From: Effrenium voratum | Lineage: Eukaryota > Sar > Dinophyceae > Suessiales > Symbiodiniaceae | Reading direction: 5' to 3' | DNA: 64,000 nt | NCBI GenBank assembly: GCA_963377175.1 | Contig: CAUJNA010002879.1 | Location: 760,001 to 824,000, forward strand | Shown here: positions 1 to 9,704 of the stretch, one piece after another | Numbering within the stretch: position 1 is the stretch's first letter | Layout: every line of letters starts with the position of its first letter | Made by a program: the position numbers and the translations under genes | Notes under the pieces: generated by a model | The model's input: only the letters and a program-made list of their open reading frames with translations | Database searches by the model: none | What the model was told of the DNA's origin: nothing

Positions 1-587
1 CAGCCCCCAGCTTGAAATGGAAATCTCTGCATCCCAAAGGCCTGAGGGGCTTCAAACCGGGACCCCTTCAAACAAAGCTGTTTCAACTTATCGTTTCTCC
101 TCAAAACCAAACAATTCATGTTCCTCTGCCAACAAAAACCACTTCATTTTTTAAAACCAAACAATTCATTTTCCTCAGACAAAAAAATCCGCATCATTTT
201 TGTTGGCAGCTGGATCGCCAGCTCAATGTGCTGTTCATTGGAGTTAGGGGCTGTAAGGGACCTGGGTAGGGGTCAAGGCACAACCATATCCTAGGACTCA
301 GCTCTCCAGCGCAGAATTCTTTCTTTTGCCATCTGATCTGAAAACGCGATGGTTCCGGGCGAACCAGAAGAGTTCACTTGGGGTTAGGCCAAGTTGATAA
401 GTTGCTGGTAATTAACCTAGCTGGGCTCCCTTCAAAAAAAAGCCTTCATGCGTAAGGTCGCATTGTCGCAGACCCCCCCCGTTCTCCTCAGGCCTTCGGT
501 TTTTCCAGAAAGTGAAGCCCTCTATGAGGCATACGATTTGTTTGTTCCCCGAAAACTCAGGGTTAAACATCAAGGCTTACACATCAA

Positions 588-707
588 GCCCCCCAACCCA
601 CCCGCCCCCACCCACCCCCACCCACCCAACCCCACCCCCACTGCCCCACCCACCGCCACACCCACCCCCACCGCCCCACCCCCCCACCCACCCCCGGTGA
701 AAACTCC
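588..707 (+). repeat. C-rich low-complexity tract
   Basis: Irregular CCCCCACC and CCCCACC units fill this stretch, with almost no G. Confidence 0.85.
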
Positions 708-860
708 CCGCCCTTGAGCTGAGGATCCCCACCCCGTAGTTCAGCACCTAGCGAGTCGGAGCCCGGCGGAAAAGTCGCTCGGGGCTCATAGTAGGGAAAC
801 CAAGCAAACCAAAAAAGTGTAAACGGGCACGGGGGACCTAGACAACATTCCCTCCAAATC

Positions 861-989
861 CTCTAAGGGTTGATTCTCAATTCTTTTCAACCATCCTTCT
901 TTTCAAAATCAGCCGTTTTCCAACTGGGTTTCCGGAGGTTGTCTAGAATCTGTGGATCTCTGGAAAGAATGGGGAAGGTACCCTTAGAA
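861..989 (-). mobile_element. Family J fold-back element
   Basis: Family J has tips TTCTAGGGGTTNNTTCC/inverse and a core with CCATCGTTCTTTTCAAAA. This copy and the one at 28.6 kb are inverted relative to those at 9.55, 15.7 and 39.8 kb. Confidence 0.72.
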
Positions 990-1239
990 AAAAGGCGCTG
1001 CCAAGAACCAAAGAAAGAAACGGTGGCCATGTGGGGTGTGTCGCAAACTTGAGATTCCGAGCGACCCTCCCCCCACACCAAATGTGGTAACTTTGGGTGT
1101 CCCTTCGAACTGACCTGAAAAAAGGGCACCCCCCATAAGCTACGCAGCCATTTTGGAGGACACTTTCGAGAGTCATGCACCAGGAAGATGCCACAATTCC
1201 CATAGGAAGCACAGGGGATGACTGAAATAACATTGGGGA

Positions 1240-1344
1240 CATAGGTGTCCTTTTAGGGAAAATAGATGGCCCTGGTAGTTGATTGAACCACCAGGTAAAC
1301 CAGGGCCCTCTGTTTTTCAACCAAATCAACCAAAAAGGACACCA
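1240..1344 (+). mobile_element. Family F long hairpin element
   Basis: Arms ATAGGTGTCCTTTTAGGGAA and AACCAAAAAGGACACC, with a second pairing block GGCCCTGGT/ACCAGGGCC. It closely matches the element at 39.4 kb. Confidence 0.8.
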
Positions 1345-1375
1345 TGATTGGGGACTTGAGCCATCTACTTTCACC

Positions 1376-1519
1376 CTACTGTGGATGGTTGCGAAGTCCA
1401 TTTCGCACCACCGTTCAGAAACCCGTGGGAATGCTTCGATTCCCCAACGTAAATACCAACACACCGTGGTTTCTCATGGTTTCAAAGTGGTGCGAACGGA
1501 TTTCGTCCATCCACAGTAG
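1376..1519 (-). mobile_element. Family B fold-back element
   Basis: Family B begins near CTACTGTGGATGGACGAAAT and ends with the inverse, ATTTCGTCCATCCACAGTAG. Inside are CACCACTTTGAAACCATG and a TTTACAGGGG block. This copy is inverted relative to the three others. Confidence 0.78.
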
Positions 1520-1620
1520 GCTGGGGGGTTGAGACTAGCCATACCCAGGCTGACCTGAAGCCCTGAGCCATGGCCTTGGGCTAAACATGAGAAACTCTTC
1601 TGCTTCCGCAGGTTTTCCCG

Positions 1621-1716
1621 GTGAACATGCCAATCCAACCACTTGAATTGAGCCTAAAACTTTTGGGTGAAGTCACCTACCAAAATTGGTGACCCATTGG
1701 TTTTGACAATAGCCAC
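1621..1716 (+). mobile_element. Family G element, degenerate
   Basis: Family G has arms ATATGGC(TG/CA)TGGGTCAAAA and the inverse. This worn copy shows GTGAACATGCCAATCCAACC and TTTTGACAATAGCCAC only. Confidence 0.55.
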
Positions 1717-1718
1717 AC

Positions 1719-1834
1719 CTAGGTCCTCCAGTTTTGGAGCTTGGAATCATTTTGGTACCAACTGTGTTCTTGTTTGTCTAGGGGCACCCCTCCCAACCAA
1801 AAAGGGGAGACAAGGGCACTACTGGGGGACCTAG
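1719..1834 (+). mobile_element. Family A fold-back element
   Basis: Family A elements begin close to CTAGGTCCTCCAGT and end ACTGGGGGACCTAG, which is the inverse with one mismatch. The core is conserved: a GGGTACC-like block, a T-run, then a segment near CTGTAGTCTATTTTAGTAGG, then GGAACCCTCCCC and AAAAGGGCACT. This copy is 116 bp and its core is diverged (TTGTTTGTCTAGGGG). It directly follows a degenerate family G element. No target duplication is visible. Confidence 0.8.
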
Positions 1835-2014
1835 GGTTTCCCTGGAGGACATAGCTCGTCGATGACGAAACTCGGTCCGAAAAACGTCGCATGTCCGCTT
1901 TAGGCACCCAGGATGCTGACATGGAAAAACCGGTGTGTCTGTGTGTGTGTTTGGCGTAGGGCCATGGTCCAGGAACTTCCAAGCCATATGCATTTGTATT
2001 TGGTTTGTATGCCT

Positions 2015-2143
2015 ATTTGGCCATGGGTCAACACCCCGGTTAGCCCCCAGTGAACAACCCAATCCCCACTAAAATAGACTAAAATGGGTGGTGAATTCAC
2101 CTACCCCAAAATGGTACTATTGGTTTTGACCCACAGCCATTTG
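2015..2143 (+). mobile_element. Family G fold-back element
   Basis: Left arm TTGGCCATGGGTCAA and right arm TTTTGACCCACAGCCA flank the shared core GGTGAATTCACCTACCCC. Confidence 0.77.
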
Positions 2144-2147
2144 GGCT

Positions 2148-2552
2148 TCATGTTGGCTCTGTGAAACACACTCAAAAAGGGTAGCCTCATAAAAACAAAA
2201 AAAAAGTGTACTGTGCTAAACACAGACGGTTGTTTTGCACGCATGGGGCTGACCATGTCCAGGAAAAATCAAGCAAGGCGCAAGTGCATGGTGCACAAGC
2301 AACGGTTTGATTTATGGGTGGCAATAAAGGAAACTACCAAAAAGAAAGAAACCAAACACCTTTGCAGATCCGACCCTCTGCTACGTTGAGGCGATTTTGG
2401 GGCACCTCGCCCATATATTGTATGTGGTGCAAGGTCAAATTACTCTATATAATTGACACATGTCCAACTATCTTGAGGCGCCACAAGGACAAACACATAT
2501 TTAACAGTCACCAGGGTTTAAGCCAAAGGCCATGTGGCGCCCATCTGCGCCG
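2148..2552. other. Spacer downstream of gene copy 1
   Basis: No gene, element or repeat was recognised in this stretch. Confidence 0.5.
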
Positions 2553-4010
2553 TCAATGTTGCAGCCCCGGATTCAGGTCCAGCAATCTCGCATGGCTGCT
2601 GTCTCCACCGTATCCTGCACCACCCCATGTCACCACAGCTCCAGATTCAAGAATGGCAGCAAATGCACCAGCAGTTGCTTGGATCTGCTGGACGTTCCTC
2701 AGCTGCTCTTGAACCTTGCTGCTGTCTCCGCCAACGTATGGATTGCCCCAAGTCACAACAGCTCCAGATTCAAGAATGGCAGCAAAAGCACTTTCAGTTG
2801 CTTGAATGTGCAGGACGTTCCTCAGTTGCTCTTGCACCTGGCTCCTGTCTCCGCCGTATCTTGCACCACCCCAGGTCGCAACCGCCCCAGATTCAAGAAT
2901 GGCAGCAAAAGCACCGTAGGTTGCTTGGATATGCTGGACATTCCTCAGCTGCTCTTGCACCTGGCTGCTGTCTCCACCCCATCCTGGATCACCCCAGGTC
3001 ACAACAGCCCCAGATTGAAGAATTGCAGCAAAAGCACCGCGAGTTGCTTGGATGTGCTGAACGTTCCTCAGCTGCTCTTGCACCTGGCTGCTGTCTCCGC
3101 CTTCTTCTGGATCACCCCAGGTCACGACAGCCCCAGATTCAAGAATGGCAGCAAAAGCGCTCTCAGTTGATTGGATCTGCTGGACGTTCCTCAGCTGATA
3201 CTGCTCCTGGCTGCTGTCTCCGCCGTAGTCTGGGTGACCCCAGGTCACAACAGCCCCAGATTCCAGAATGGCAGCAAAAGCAAAGCGAGTTGCTTGGATG
3301 TACTGCACGTTCCGCAGCTGCTCTTGTATCTGGCTGCTGTCTCCGCCGTATCCTGCGCGACCCCAGGTCACAACAGCTCTGGATTCAAGAATGGCAGCAA
3401 ATGCACCAACAGTTGCTTGGATGCGCTGAACATTATTCAACTGCTGTAGCACCTGGCGGCTGTCTCCACCGTAGCCTGGATGACCCCAGGCCACAACAGC
3501 CCCAGATTCAAGAATGGCAGCAAAAGCACCATTGCCAGTTGCTTGGATGTGCTGGACATTCTTCAGCTGCTCTTGCACTTGCCTGCTGTCTCCGCCTTCT
3601 TCTGGATCACCCCAGGTCACGACAGCCCCAGATTCAAGAATGGCAGCAAACGCACGGCGAGTTGCTTGGATGTGCTGGACGTTCCGGAGCTGCTCTTGCA
3701 CCTGGCTGATATCTCCGCCCCAGCCTGGATCACCCCAGGTCACAACCTCGTGCCTATGGCCATGCAAAGAAAAGGCCTGGCTAGTGGCAGCTAGTTTACC
3801 AAGCTGCACAACGGCAGTCACAACATCCCCATCTCGTAACCCAGACTCGCTCAGTGTGGCCGTCAAATCGAGCTGCCGGCCTTTCGCAATGAGCTGCAAG
3901 CGGCGCCGGAAATGCTGCTGCGCTGCAGCCTTCAGCTCGCTGATGGAAGTCTCTTGCGAGACTGCTATGGAGCAACCATCTCCACTGGGCAAGTGAACAC
4001 GCACCTGCAT
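2553..4010 (-). CDS. Ubiquitin-like domain + ten RCC1-like repeats (copy 1)
   Basis: An uninterrupted 485-residue frame. Residues 1-70 match a ubiquitin-like beta-grasp fold: an initial MQVRVHLPSG strand, a helix around SELKAAAQQHF, then KGRQLDLTATLSESGLRDGD, which parallels the AGKQLEDGRTLSDY region of ubiquitin. There is no C-terminal GlyGly, so it is probably a built-in domain and not a conjugated modifier. Residues 80 to about 480 hold ten repeats of about 41 residues (core FAAILESGAVVTWG, then GGDSSQVQEQLRNVQHIQAT). This resembles the RCC1 propeller repeat but is shorter than the usual 51-68 residues. The first unit is diverged (SLHGHRHEVVTWG). No HECT, RING or membrane segment is visible. 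The ATG follows GAGCC and begins exactly where the paralogues align. A role in ubiquitin-linked protein binding is inference; the substrate is unknown. A similar reading would be a HERC-like propeller without the ligase domain. Confidence 0.82.
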   Translation of the reverse strand: MQVRVHLPSGDGCSIAVSQETSISELKAAAQQHFRRRLQLIAKGRQLDLTATLSESGLRDGDVVTAVVQLGKLAATSQAFSLHGHRHEVVTWGDPGWGGDISQVQEQLRNVQHIQATRRAFAAILESGAVVTWGDPEEGGDSRQVQEQLKNVQHIQATGNGAFAAILESGAVVAWGHPGYGGDSRQVLQQLNNVQRIQATVGAFAAILESRAVVTWGRAGYGGDSSQIQEQLRNVQYIQATRFAFAAILESGAVVTWGHPDYGGDSSQEQYQLRNVQQIQSTESAFAAILESGAVVTWGDPEEGGDSSQVQEQLRNVQHIQATRGAFAAILQSGAVVTWGDPGWGGDSSQVQEQLRNVQHIQATYGAFAAILESGAVATWGGARYGGDRSQVQEQLRNVLHIQATESAFAAILESGAVVTWGNPYVGGDSSKVQEQLRNVQQIQATAGAFAAILESGAVVTWGGAGYGGDSSHARLLDLNPGLQH

Positions 4011-4671
4011 GGCTCAGGAAGTGTGTCTTGATGCATGGTCAAGTTGTCGAGCACAAACCTGCACCGGCAATGCGTGACTCAGCTGAAGCCAAAGGTCGAG
4101 CGATTCGGCAAGGAATCTATTGCAATCAGAAAGGCGATCATCCCTGCCCAGTCGCCCAGCCCTCGTACTCTCCATAAGGATGAGGGTGGTTCCCCACTAC
4201 CACATATCTAGTCTTGGGTGCAAATGTATCCTTTGTTGATAAGGGTACAATTTGTTGAGTTGGTTCAAAGGGAAAACCAAACCAAAAACCACCGTGTTTA
4301 ACGCATCCCCATTTTGACACATAGCGACATGCCATAGAACAGCTCCAGGGGCGAATGCGAAATGATAGGAAAGAACAGGATCGCTCCCTTTCAACCCCAT
4401 TTTCACCAGGTAGAAGGGTACATACCCTCTACTCCAAATACCACTTTTGCTAGGGTATTTTTTTGGAAAACCTTGCTTTTGAGAGTAAATACCTCCTTTT
4501 TTGGCAGAGGGTCAACATCATACCCTAGAAAAAGAGGGTATTGGGTGTAAGGGGTAGACAAACTCCATGCCAAGTGTCGACCCTTGGCTGGTGCTTTTCG
4601 TGGTTTAAGGCAAACAATATTAAAGTCCGAACATTCCTTGGCAACATGCGCCAAAGCCCCTCCCCAAAAAA

Positions 4672-4734
4672 TGGGTGGGGCCCCTACCCCAAAATGGGAT
4701 CCCCTTTGTTTTGACCCACAGCCAGTTCGAGCTT
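4672..4734 (+). mobile_element. Family G fragment
   Basis: Right half only: CCTACCCCAAAATGGGATCC and TTTTGACCCACAGCCA. Confidence 0.6.
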
Positions 4735-4851
4735 TATTGGTCATCTCCTCGCTTCGTCAGAAGCCAGCCACCGGTTTGCTCAGCTCCGGTCTGGAGATTC
4801 GCATTTTGCTGTTGTTCCCTTTGTCTTCGAACCTTTTTTAATAATAATACT

Positions 4852-4901
4852 ACCTGGAACCTCCACCCGCAAAAACTCAGGTAGCAATGGAGGCTCCAGG
4901 T
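4852..4901 (+). repeat. Short hairpin
   Basis: ACCTGGAACCTCCA pairs with TGGAGGCTCCAGGT at 13 of 14 bases across a 22-base loop. Confidence 0.6.
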
Positions 4902-5349
4902 GACGTGTTTTTTTCTTCCGCCGCTTGGGAAACCCAAAACGAAAAAAACCCCGGAGAACCCATCCCACCCCATCGCAGGCCTTGCGGCTCAAGAGCTCCA
5001 AGTCCACCTGGCTCGGTGGCCCAAAGGACCCGGAAACCAAAAGGGGCAAAGACGCGAAAAAAAGGGGGGTCAAACAGAGTAGGTGGTCAGGCTCTGCAAA
5101 TACCTTTTCCATTTCCATTAACTATTCCCAGGCATCCTTCATGCTTCTTTCTAAAAAATAACGCCCCAACAGTCAGGGGAAAAACCTGTTGGGACCTAAG
5201 AATGGTTGCCCAAACATGGGAAACCAAAAGGTCAAAAGGTTGGCTTTGGGCAAGTGAGGCTATGGTTGGGTGAGGACCTCTGGATGAAAAAAAGTTCATT
5301 TCGTGCCGAAGAAACCCCGGAAGAATGGTTCCGCTGCAAATGCCTACAT

Positions 5350-5402
5350 AAAGAAGGCTTTTCATGGTTTCAAATTGATGCAAGATTTCGTCCACCCACA
5401 GT
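5350..5402 (+). mobile_element. Family B element, right half only
   Basis: TTTCATGGTTTCAAA and ATTTCGTCCACCCACAGTAT are recognisable. The left arm is not. Confidence 0.55.
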
Positions 5403-5437
5403 ATTCACCAATTGGGTGCGGGATTTTTAGGGGGCCC

Positions 5438-5518
5438 CCCGCAAAATGGTTGGTCTTTCGGTGTCCCGCAAAATGGTTGGTCTTTCGGTGTCCCGCAAAA
5501 TGGTTGGTCTTTCGGTCT
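5438..5518 (+). repeat. 27-bp tandem repeat, three units
   Basis: Three consecutive units containing GCAAAATGGTTGGTCTTTCG, with only single-base differences. Confidence 0.88.
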
Positions 5519-5690
5519 CCCTTTAAAATCAAGCAAAAAGGGTACCTGGAGAAAAGACCGGGCTCCTGGGGAATTCCTTTGGTGGCCCTGAAAAACCACC
5601 GCTGACCTTCCGCAGCGCCACGCGCAGGCCGAAGCTGCAGTCGGGTGAAACCTGCCGCCGGCAGAAAAAAGGGAATGGACACGTCTCATA

Positions 5691-5781
5691 CCCGGAGTCT
5701 CCCTAAGGACCCTGAAAAGATGGGGTCATTACCCAAAATGGGCGCATGGGCCCATGTCAAAAAAGTCATGGAGACTCCAGG
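5691..5781 (+). mobile_element. Family E fold-back element
   Basis: Family E has arms near CCTGGAGTCTCC...GACCCT and AGGGTCATGGAGACTCCAGG, with a GGTCATTACCC core. Here the arms are CCCGGAGTCTCCCTAAGGAC and CATGGAGACTCCAGG. Confidence 0.77.
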
Positions 5782-5789
5782 ACTGGAAA

Positions 5790-7380
5790 AAGGGATGAAC
5801 CAAATGGACTAAATGAGAATTGGACTTGCCGCGGGTGTTTTGGAGGACACGTATCATTTTGTACTGTAGTTGGAGAGTGGGGGTGGGTTCCACTTGGTGT
5901 CCAGTCAAAAAAGGGAAAAGGAAGGGGCTTGACAGTGATTGAGCGATGTTTTAATCCGACAAACCCCGCCTGGACGGCAGCAGAACACACATTCCAGCCG
6001 GGCTGCAGTCCCTTCGTCTTATAAAACAAAAGATACAACCGGTCCCAATTGCAAACATGTATTTCGCCAAAAGTATCGAATGGCTTTGACTATGTTAAGC
6101 CCCTAAATCCTAAAGCTTTGCTCCGGAATATGTTTGATAGAGTGGATGAATTACTAGATGGCAGGAGTTTGGCCGCGAACTTGACAGAGCAAGAGCAGAC
6201 TCCGTGCAAACCACCCCTGTTGCTCCCAATATATGCTCACATCTTTGAGTGCATTGGCCCAAACTGCCCACAAGTGTTGTTTCCCACTTAAGGGATCTTC
6301 TAAACCAAAGTTAGTGAGAAAGTGAGGGGGACTCTGTTGCTGTGATATTTCCTTCTCTGGCCTCCAACATGTCTAGTTTGGCCCATAAACCAAAGGTACA
6401 ATGCAGGCCGAAAAAACAGTCCGTGGTTGAACAAACACAAAGTCCCGCAAAGTGAGCGGTACATCCATCATTTGGAGTTGCGCCGAGGCTGCAGCAATCT
6501 CCGCAGAGAGACCTCAGGCCGTCTGTCGTCAAAACACGACACTCGAATAAAACCAACAAACAAATCAACCATCTGGACCCACTGCAGCAACGCATGGACA
6601 TGCTGGGAGGAGGCTTGAGCTGCTTGGGAAACCAAATGGATACCACTCAGCTTGAAGTGTCCATTCGACATCCGTCAACAAATATGGGAAGTGCACTTCC
6701 CCTTTCAACAGAAAGTCTCCACACAAATTCCATGCACTATGCTTGGTTGCTGTTGACCCCCCTGCAAAAAGTTTAACTTTTTGGGGGGTTAGTGGAAAAC
6801 CCCTTGACTTCCCAAAAAGTTAAAGTCTAAAGATCCAACCCAATAGCAGTCAAGTATGCGCACGTCCGGACCGGCATGTGCAGCTTCCGGGAGTGCAAGC
6901 CTTTGCAGCGCGTTTCAAATTGTTTTGCTGCTGCAACTTAGCCCGTGGCTAGCAGGGCTGCGAGCCTGAAACTCGAGCGGTCGCCACAAGCTCGTGGGAA
7001 TTGCGATGGAACTACTCAGTTCTGTGATACTATTTGACTGGAACTAATTCTTCATTGACAATGTGGCCCGGTATCACAAGGTCAAACAACATATCTGATC
7101 ATATCTGTATTCCCACAACCCCGCCTTAGTTTTGAGCCGTATCTCCAAAGCCGGATACTGTAGGAGGTATCTCCTGGATATAACTACAGGGAGGTTCTGA
7201 TTGGTGACAAGCCCAATCCCGAAGATACAGAGTTATTTATCGGGGCAAAGTCACGGCGCCGTGATGGTATCCATGCAACCCCGAAAGCCGCCGTCTCCAC
7301 AAATGGGTATGGCTCAAAATGGTTCACCAGGGGACACAAACGCTGACAGGTCACCTCTGCGCTTACCTGGTGCCAAGTTC
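5790..7380. other. Mostly unassigned region
   Basis: Apart from one family I element I see no gene or repeat. Short open frames exist but none is convincing. Confidence 0.45.
6743..6850 (+). mobile_element. Family I fold-back element
   Basis: Family I begins near GGTTGCTATTG and ends CCAACCCAATAGCAGTC. It holds an inner hairpin of AAAGTTTAACTTTT against AAAAAGTTAAAGTC. Confidence 0.78.
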
Positions 7381-7383
7381 TAC

Positions 7384-7470
7384 CTGAAACCACTGGAAAC
7401 CGGCAGAAATCCACCAGAAATCCACCAGAAATCCACCAGAAATTTACCAGAAATCCACCAGAAACCAGCA
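7384..7470 (+). repeat. 11-bp tandem repeat
   Basis: AAATCCACCAG is repeated about six times with small changes, then fades into GAAACCAGCAGG. Confidence 0.85.
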
Positions 7471-7824
7471 GGAATCCACAGAAACCAGGACACACCACTG
7501 GCGAAGAGAAGCCGCACAGCTGCATCGTGCTAAGCGCCCCAGCTTGAGCTTGGGAGCTCCTGAGGCGAGCGGGAGCGACGAACCGACCAGTGGATCGATG
7601 GTCAAGCCAGTGGCCCAACATTTGTGTTGTCTGAGACTGGGCGAATTTGGACCCAATTTCGGGATTTGTTGTCTGGGATATCGATTTGTTGGACCCAATT
7701 TTACGGGACTGGGCGAGCTTGTGTGTGTGACCCGGAATTATAATTTCAGCCCACAGCTTCTTTACTTCAAGGTGGAGGCTTCGCACGTGCCAAAGTGCAA
7801 CCGCCGTGGGATTTTGGACTACAG

Positions 7825-7938
7825 CTAGGTCCTCCAGTAGAGAGGTTAGAATAAGGGGACCCTTTTTTTCTTCTCTTTTTTTTAAGTAGGGGAACCTTTC
7901 CCCACAAAAGGGTAAAAGGGCACTACTGGGGGACCTAG
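7825..7938 (+). mobile_element. Family A fold-back element
   Basis: A full 114-bp copy with both termini intact. It is embedded in a 201-bp tandem repeat whose next unit carries a second copy at 8026. Confidence 0.85.
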
Positions 7939-8025
7939 CAGAATTTCAAAGCGACAGCTTCTTCACTTCAAGGTGGAGGCTTGGCACGTGCCAAAGTGCA
8001 ACCGCTGTGGGATTTTGGACTACAG

Positions 8026-8138
8026 CTAGGTCCTCCAGTAGAAAGGTTAGAATAAGGGGACCCTTTTTTTCTTCTCTTTTTTTAAGTAGGGGAACCTTTC
8101 CCCACAAAAGGGTAAAAGGGCACTACTGCGAAACCTAG
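8026..8138 (+). mobile_element. Family A fold-back element (tandem-duplicated)
   Basis: Nearly identical to the copy 201 bp upstream, in the same flanking sequence, so it arose by tandem duplication and not by a new insertion. Its right end is altered (ACTGCGAAACCTAG). Confidence 0.85.
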
Positions 8139-8600
8139 CAGAATTTCAAGCGACTGATTCTTCGCTTCAAGGTGGAGGCTTCGCACGTGCCAAAGTGCAA
8201 CCGCTGTGGGATTTTGGACTACAGTGAATCATTGGAAATGCGGAAGGCTCGAGGTTGACGCCATCGCCTTGAAACAATACCACGACGGCAACAAGCCGAA
8301 GAGGAACCACCCAAATCTAGAACCCCAGCAAGAGTGTTCATTGCGCTTCCTTTGGACGGTTAATGCGCTATTAAAGCCCGATGCCATAAAAACCTCCAAA
8401 TTTAGGGAACTCATAGTGCTCGATATGGCTTGACACACTGAAGCCACAGCCCCTTTGCCCGTTTACACATTGGACTCAAACTCAAAATATTCAGAATTGT
8501 TCTGTCAGACTCCATGTCAAAACAGGCTCACAATATTATTGTCAGACTTCCAACACAACTGCATATATATATATATAAAAGGCATATGTATGTGTACATA

Positions 8601-8702
8601 CTCACTTCCTTTCTGGATGGGCCAAAACAAGGCCAAACTGGTGTTTTACCACTCAAATGGTCTTCCCAAAAAGTTTTATAGTCCAGGAACTCCAGAAGTG
8701 AG
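8601..8702 (+). mobile_element. Family H element, composite unit
   Basis: Ends CTCACTTCC and GAAGTGAG. Internal GGATGGGCCAAAACAAGGCC and ATAGTCCAGGAACTC match the copy at 44.3 kb, and both are followed by a TA run and a family A element. Confidence 0.78.
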
Positions 8703-8734
8703 CATACAACATGTGTATATATATATATAAACAT

Positions 8735-8850
8735 CTAGGTCCTCCAGTAGAGAGGATAGAATAAGGGTACCCTTTTTTCTGTAGGCTATTTTAGTAGGGT
8801 TCGGAACCCTCCCAACCAAAAAAGGGGAGAGAAGGGCACTGGGGACCTAG
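8735..8850 (+). mobile_element. Family A fold-back element in a composite
   Basis: Complete 116-bp copy. It follows a family H element and a TA run. The same order recurs at 44.3 kb. Confidence 0.85.
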
Positions 8851-8874
8851 GTGTATATACATGTAAATATACAA

Positions 8875-9002
8875 CAGGGATCCTTACATTATACACCTGA
8901 ACATTGCAACTTGTAAATGGTGGTTTCCAACTTTATTTTGGTGTTGAAAAAGCGTAACATGTTTCAAATGGTTGCAAAATGGAGATCTTTTGAGGAGCCC
9001 TG
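8875..9002 (+). mobile_element. Family D element
   Basis: Family D starts CAGGGATCC, ends GGAGCCCTG, and carries ACACCTGAACATTGCAACTT and AACATGTTTCAAA inside. This copy is full length, 25 bp after a family A element. Confidence 0.77.
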
Positions 9003-9103
9003 TGCATGTATGTGCATCGGGTCAGAGCTGGGCGCCCGGGCTCTAGGAAGGCTTCCAAACGGCACCACCTCAATGAGAGGCATGAGTGGCAAAAGTTGGG
9101 TAG

Positions 9104-9218
9104 CTTCCATTTGGTTAAGGCCCCAGAAGAAAATGAAAACATATTTCCAGTAGTAATGGATTCCTTTAAGAAAAAAACACAAGGGGACATACGAAATATA
9201 TTCTCAAGCAAATGGAAG
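9104..9218 (+). mobile_element. Family C fold-back element with GTAG duplication
   Basis: Family C begins near CTTCCATTTGCTTAAG and ends with CAAATGGAAG, with a GATTCC...ACAGGGGAA core. This copy is flanked by GTAG on both sides. Confidence 0.75.
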
Positions 9219-9221
9219 GTA

Positions 9222-9272
9222 GTGGGTGGGTGGGTGGGTGGGTGGGTGGGTGGGGGTGGGTGTGTGTGTGGT
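9222..9272 (+). repeat. GGGT microsatellite
   Basis: About ten GGGT units, ending in a GT run. Confidence 0.9.
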
Positions 9273-9437
9273 TGTATACACATTCTGCAAAAAAAACGGA
9301 TCATGGCCCATGGAACCCTCGTCCGTGGTGGGCAAAAAAAACGGGCCCATGGCGCAAAGGGCAAACACACCACCGTCGAAACGAAGGCAATTCTCGGGGG
9401 TTTCTTCCATGTCCATTCTTTCCAGGGGTTTTTTTTA

Positions 9438-9704
9438 CAGAGGTTCTCAAGCTTGATTGTTCTAGGGGTTTCCGAAACAATGCCCCTATCTATTTCATTC
9501 CTGGCCAATCTTTGGAAATCAGTGAAAGGTCATACAGCGGGAATCAGCATTCTAGGGGTTTCTTCCAATTCCATTCTTTGCAGGGATCAAACTCTTTTCA
9601 GAAAACCAGCAGAGTCCAAGGGGAAGCAGCTGGTTTTTGAAAAGAACAATGGTTGAAAAGAATGGGGAATCAACCCCTAGAACAATCAAGCTTGAGAACC
9701 TCTG
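9438..9704 (+). repeat. Inverted repeat with perfect 33-bp arms
   Basis: Positions 9438-9470 are the exact reverse complement of 9672-9704. The family J element occupies the right part of the interior. Confidence 0.85.
9550..9682 (+). mobile_element. Family J fold-back element
   Basis: TTCTAGGGGTTTCTTCCAAT and GGGAATCAACCCCTAGAA are the arms. GAAAAGAACAATGGTTGAAA is the core. It forms the inner part of a larger 33-bp-arm inverted repeat. Confidence 0.77.

Larger units (their letters stand above)
4011..5349. other. Spacer upstream of gene copy 1
   Basis: It holds only the family G fragment and the short hairpin listed separately. GGGTA and ACCCTCT phrases near 4415-4560 hint at a worn fold-back element. 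No gene was recognised. Confidence 0.5.
7752..8226 (+). repeat. 201-bp tandem block carrying family A copies
   Basis: A segment of about 75-87 bp (containing CACGTGCCAAAGTGCAACCG and ending GGACTACAG) occurs three times: about 7752-7824, 7939-8025 and 8139-8226. The first two copies are each followed by a family A element. The third has no element and continues into unique sequence. On the + strand the segment has an open frame with CNRCG and GILDYS. In the third copy that frame stays open from the element border through 8255, but the second copy has one extra base early on. It may be a duplicated exon, though nothing proves expression. Confidence 0.8.

Noticed and set aside
1141..1160. Sequence CGCAGCCATTTTGG, similar to the dinoflagellate spliced-leader core
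   Set aside because: Only about ten bases agree and the flanks do not match, so I do not call a spliced-leader gene.
2534..3709. Long + strand open frames (up to 391 codons) across gene copy 1, with similar ones of 323-464 codons across copies 2, 3 and 4
   Set aside because: They are antisense shadows of the 123-bp coding repeat. The minus-strand reading has a recognisable domain and conserved start; the + strand reading gives low-complexity Ser/Leu/Gln peptides.
9006..9656. 216-codon + strand frame
   Set aside because: It crosses family C, the GGGT microsatellite and family J, so it is built from repeats.
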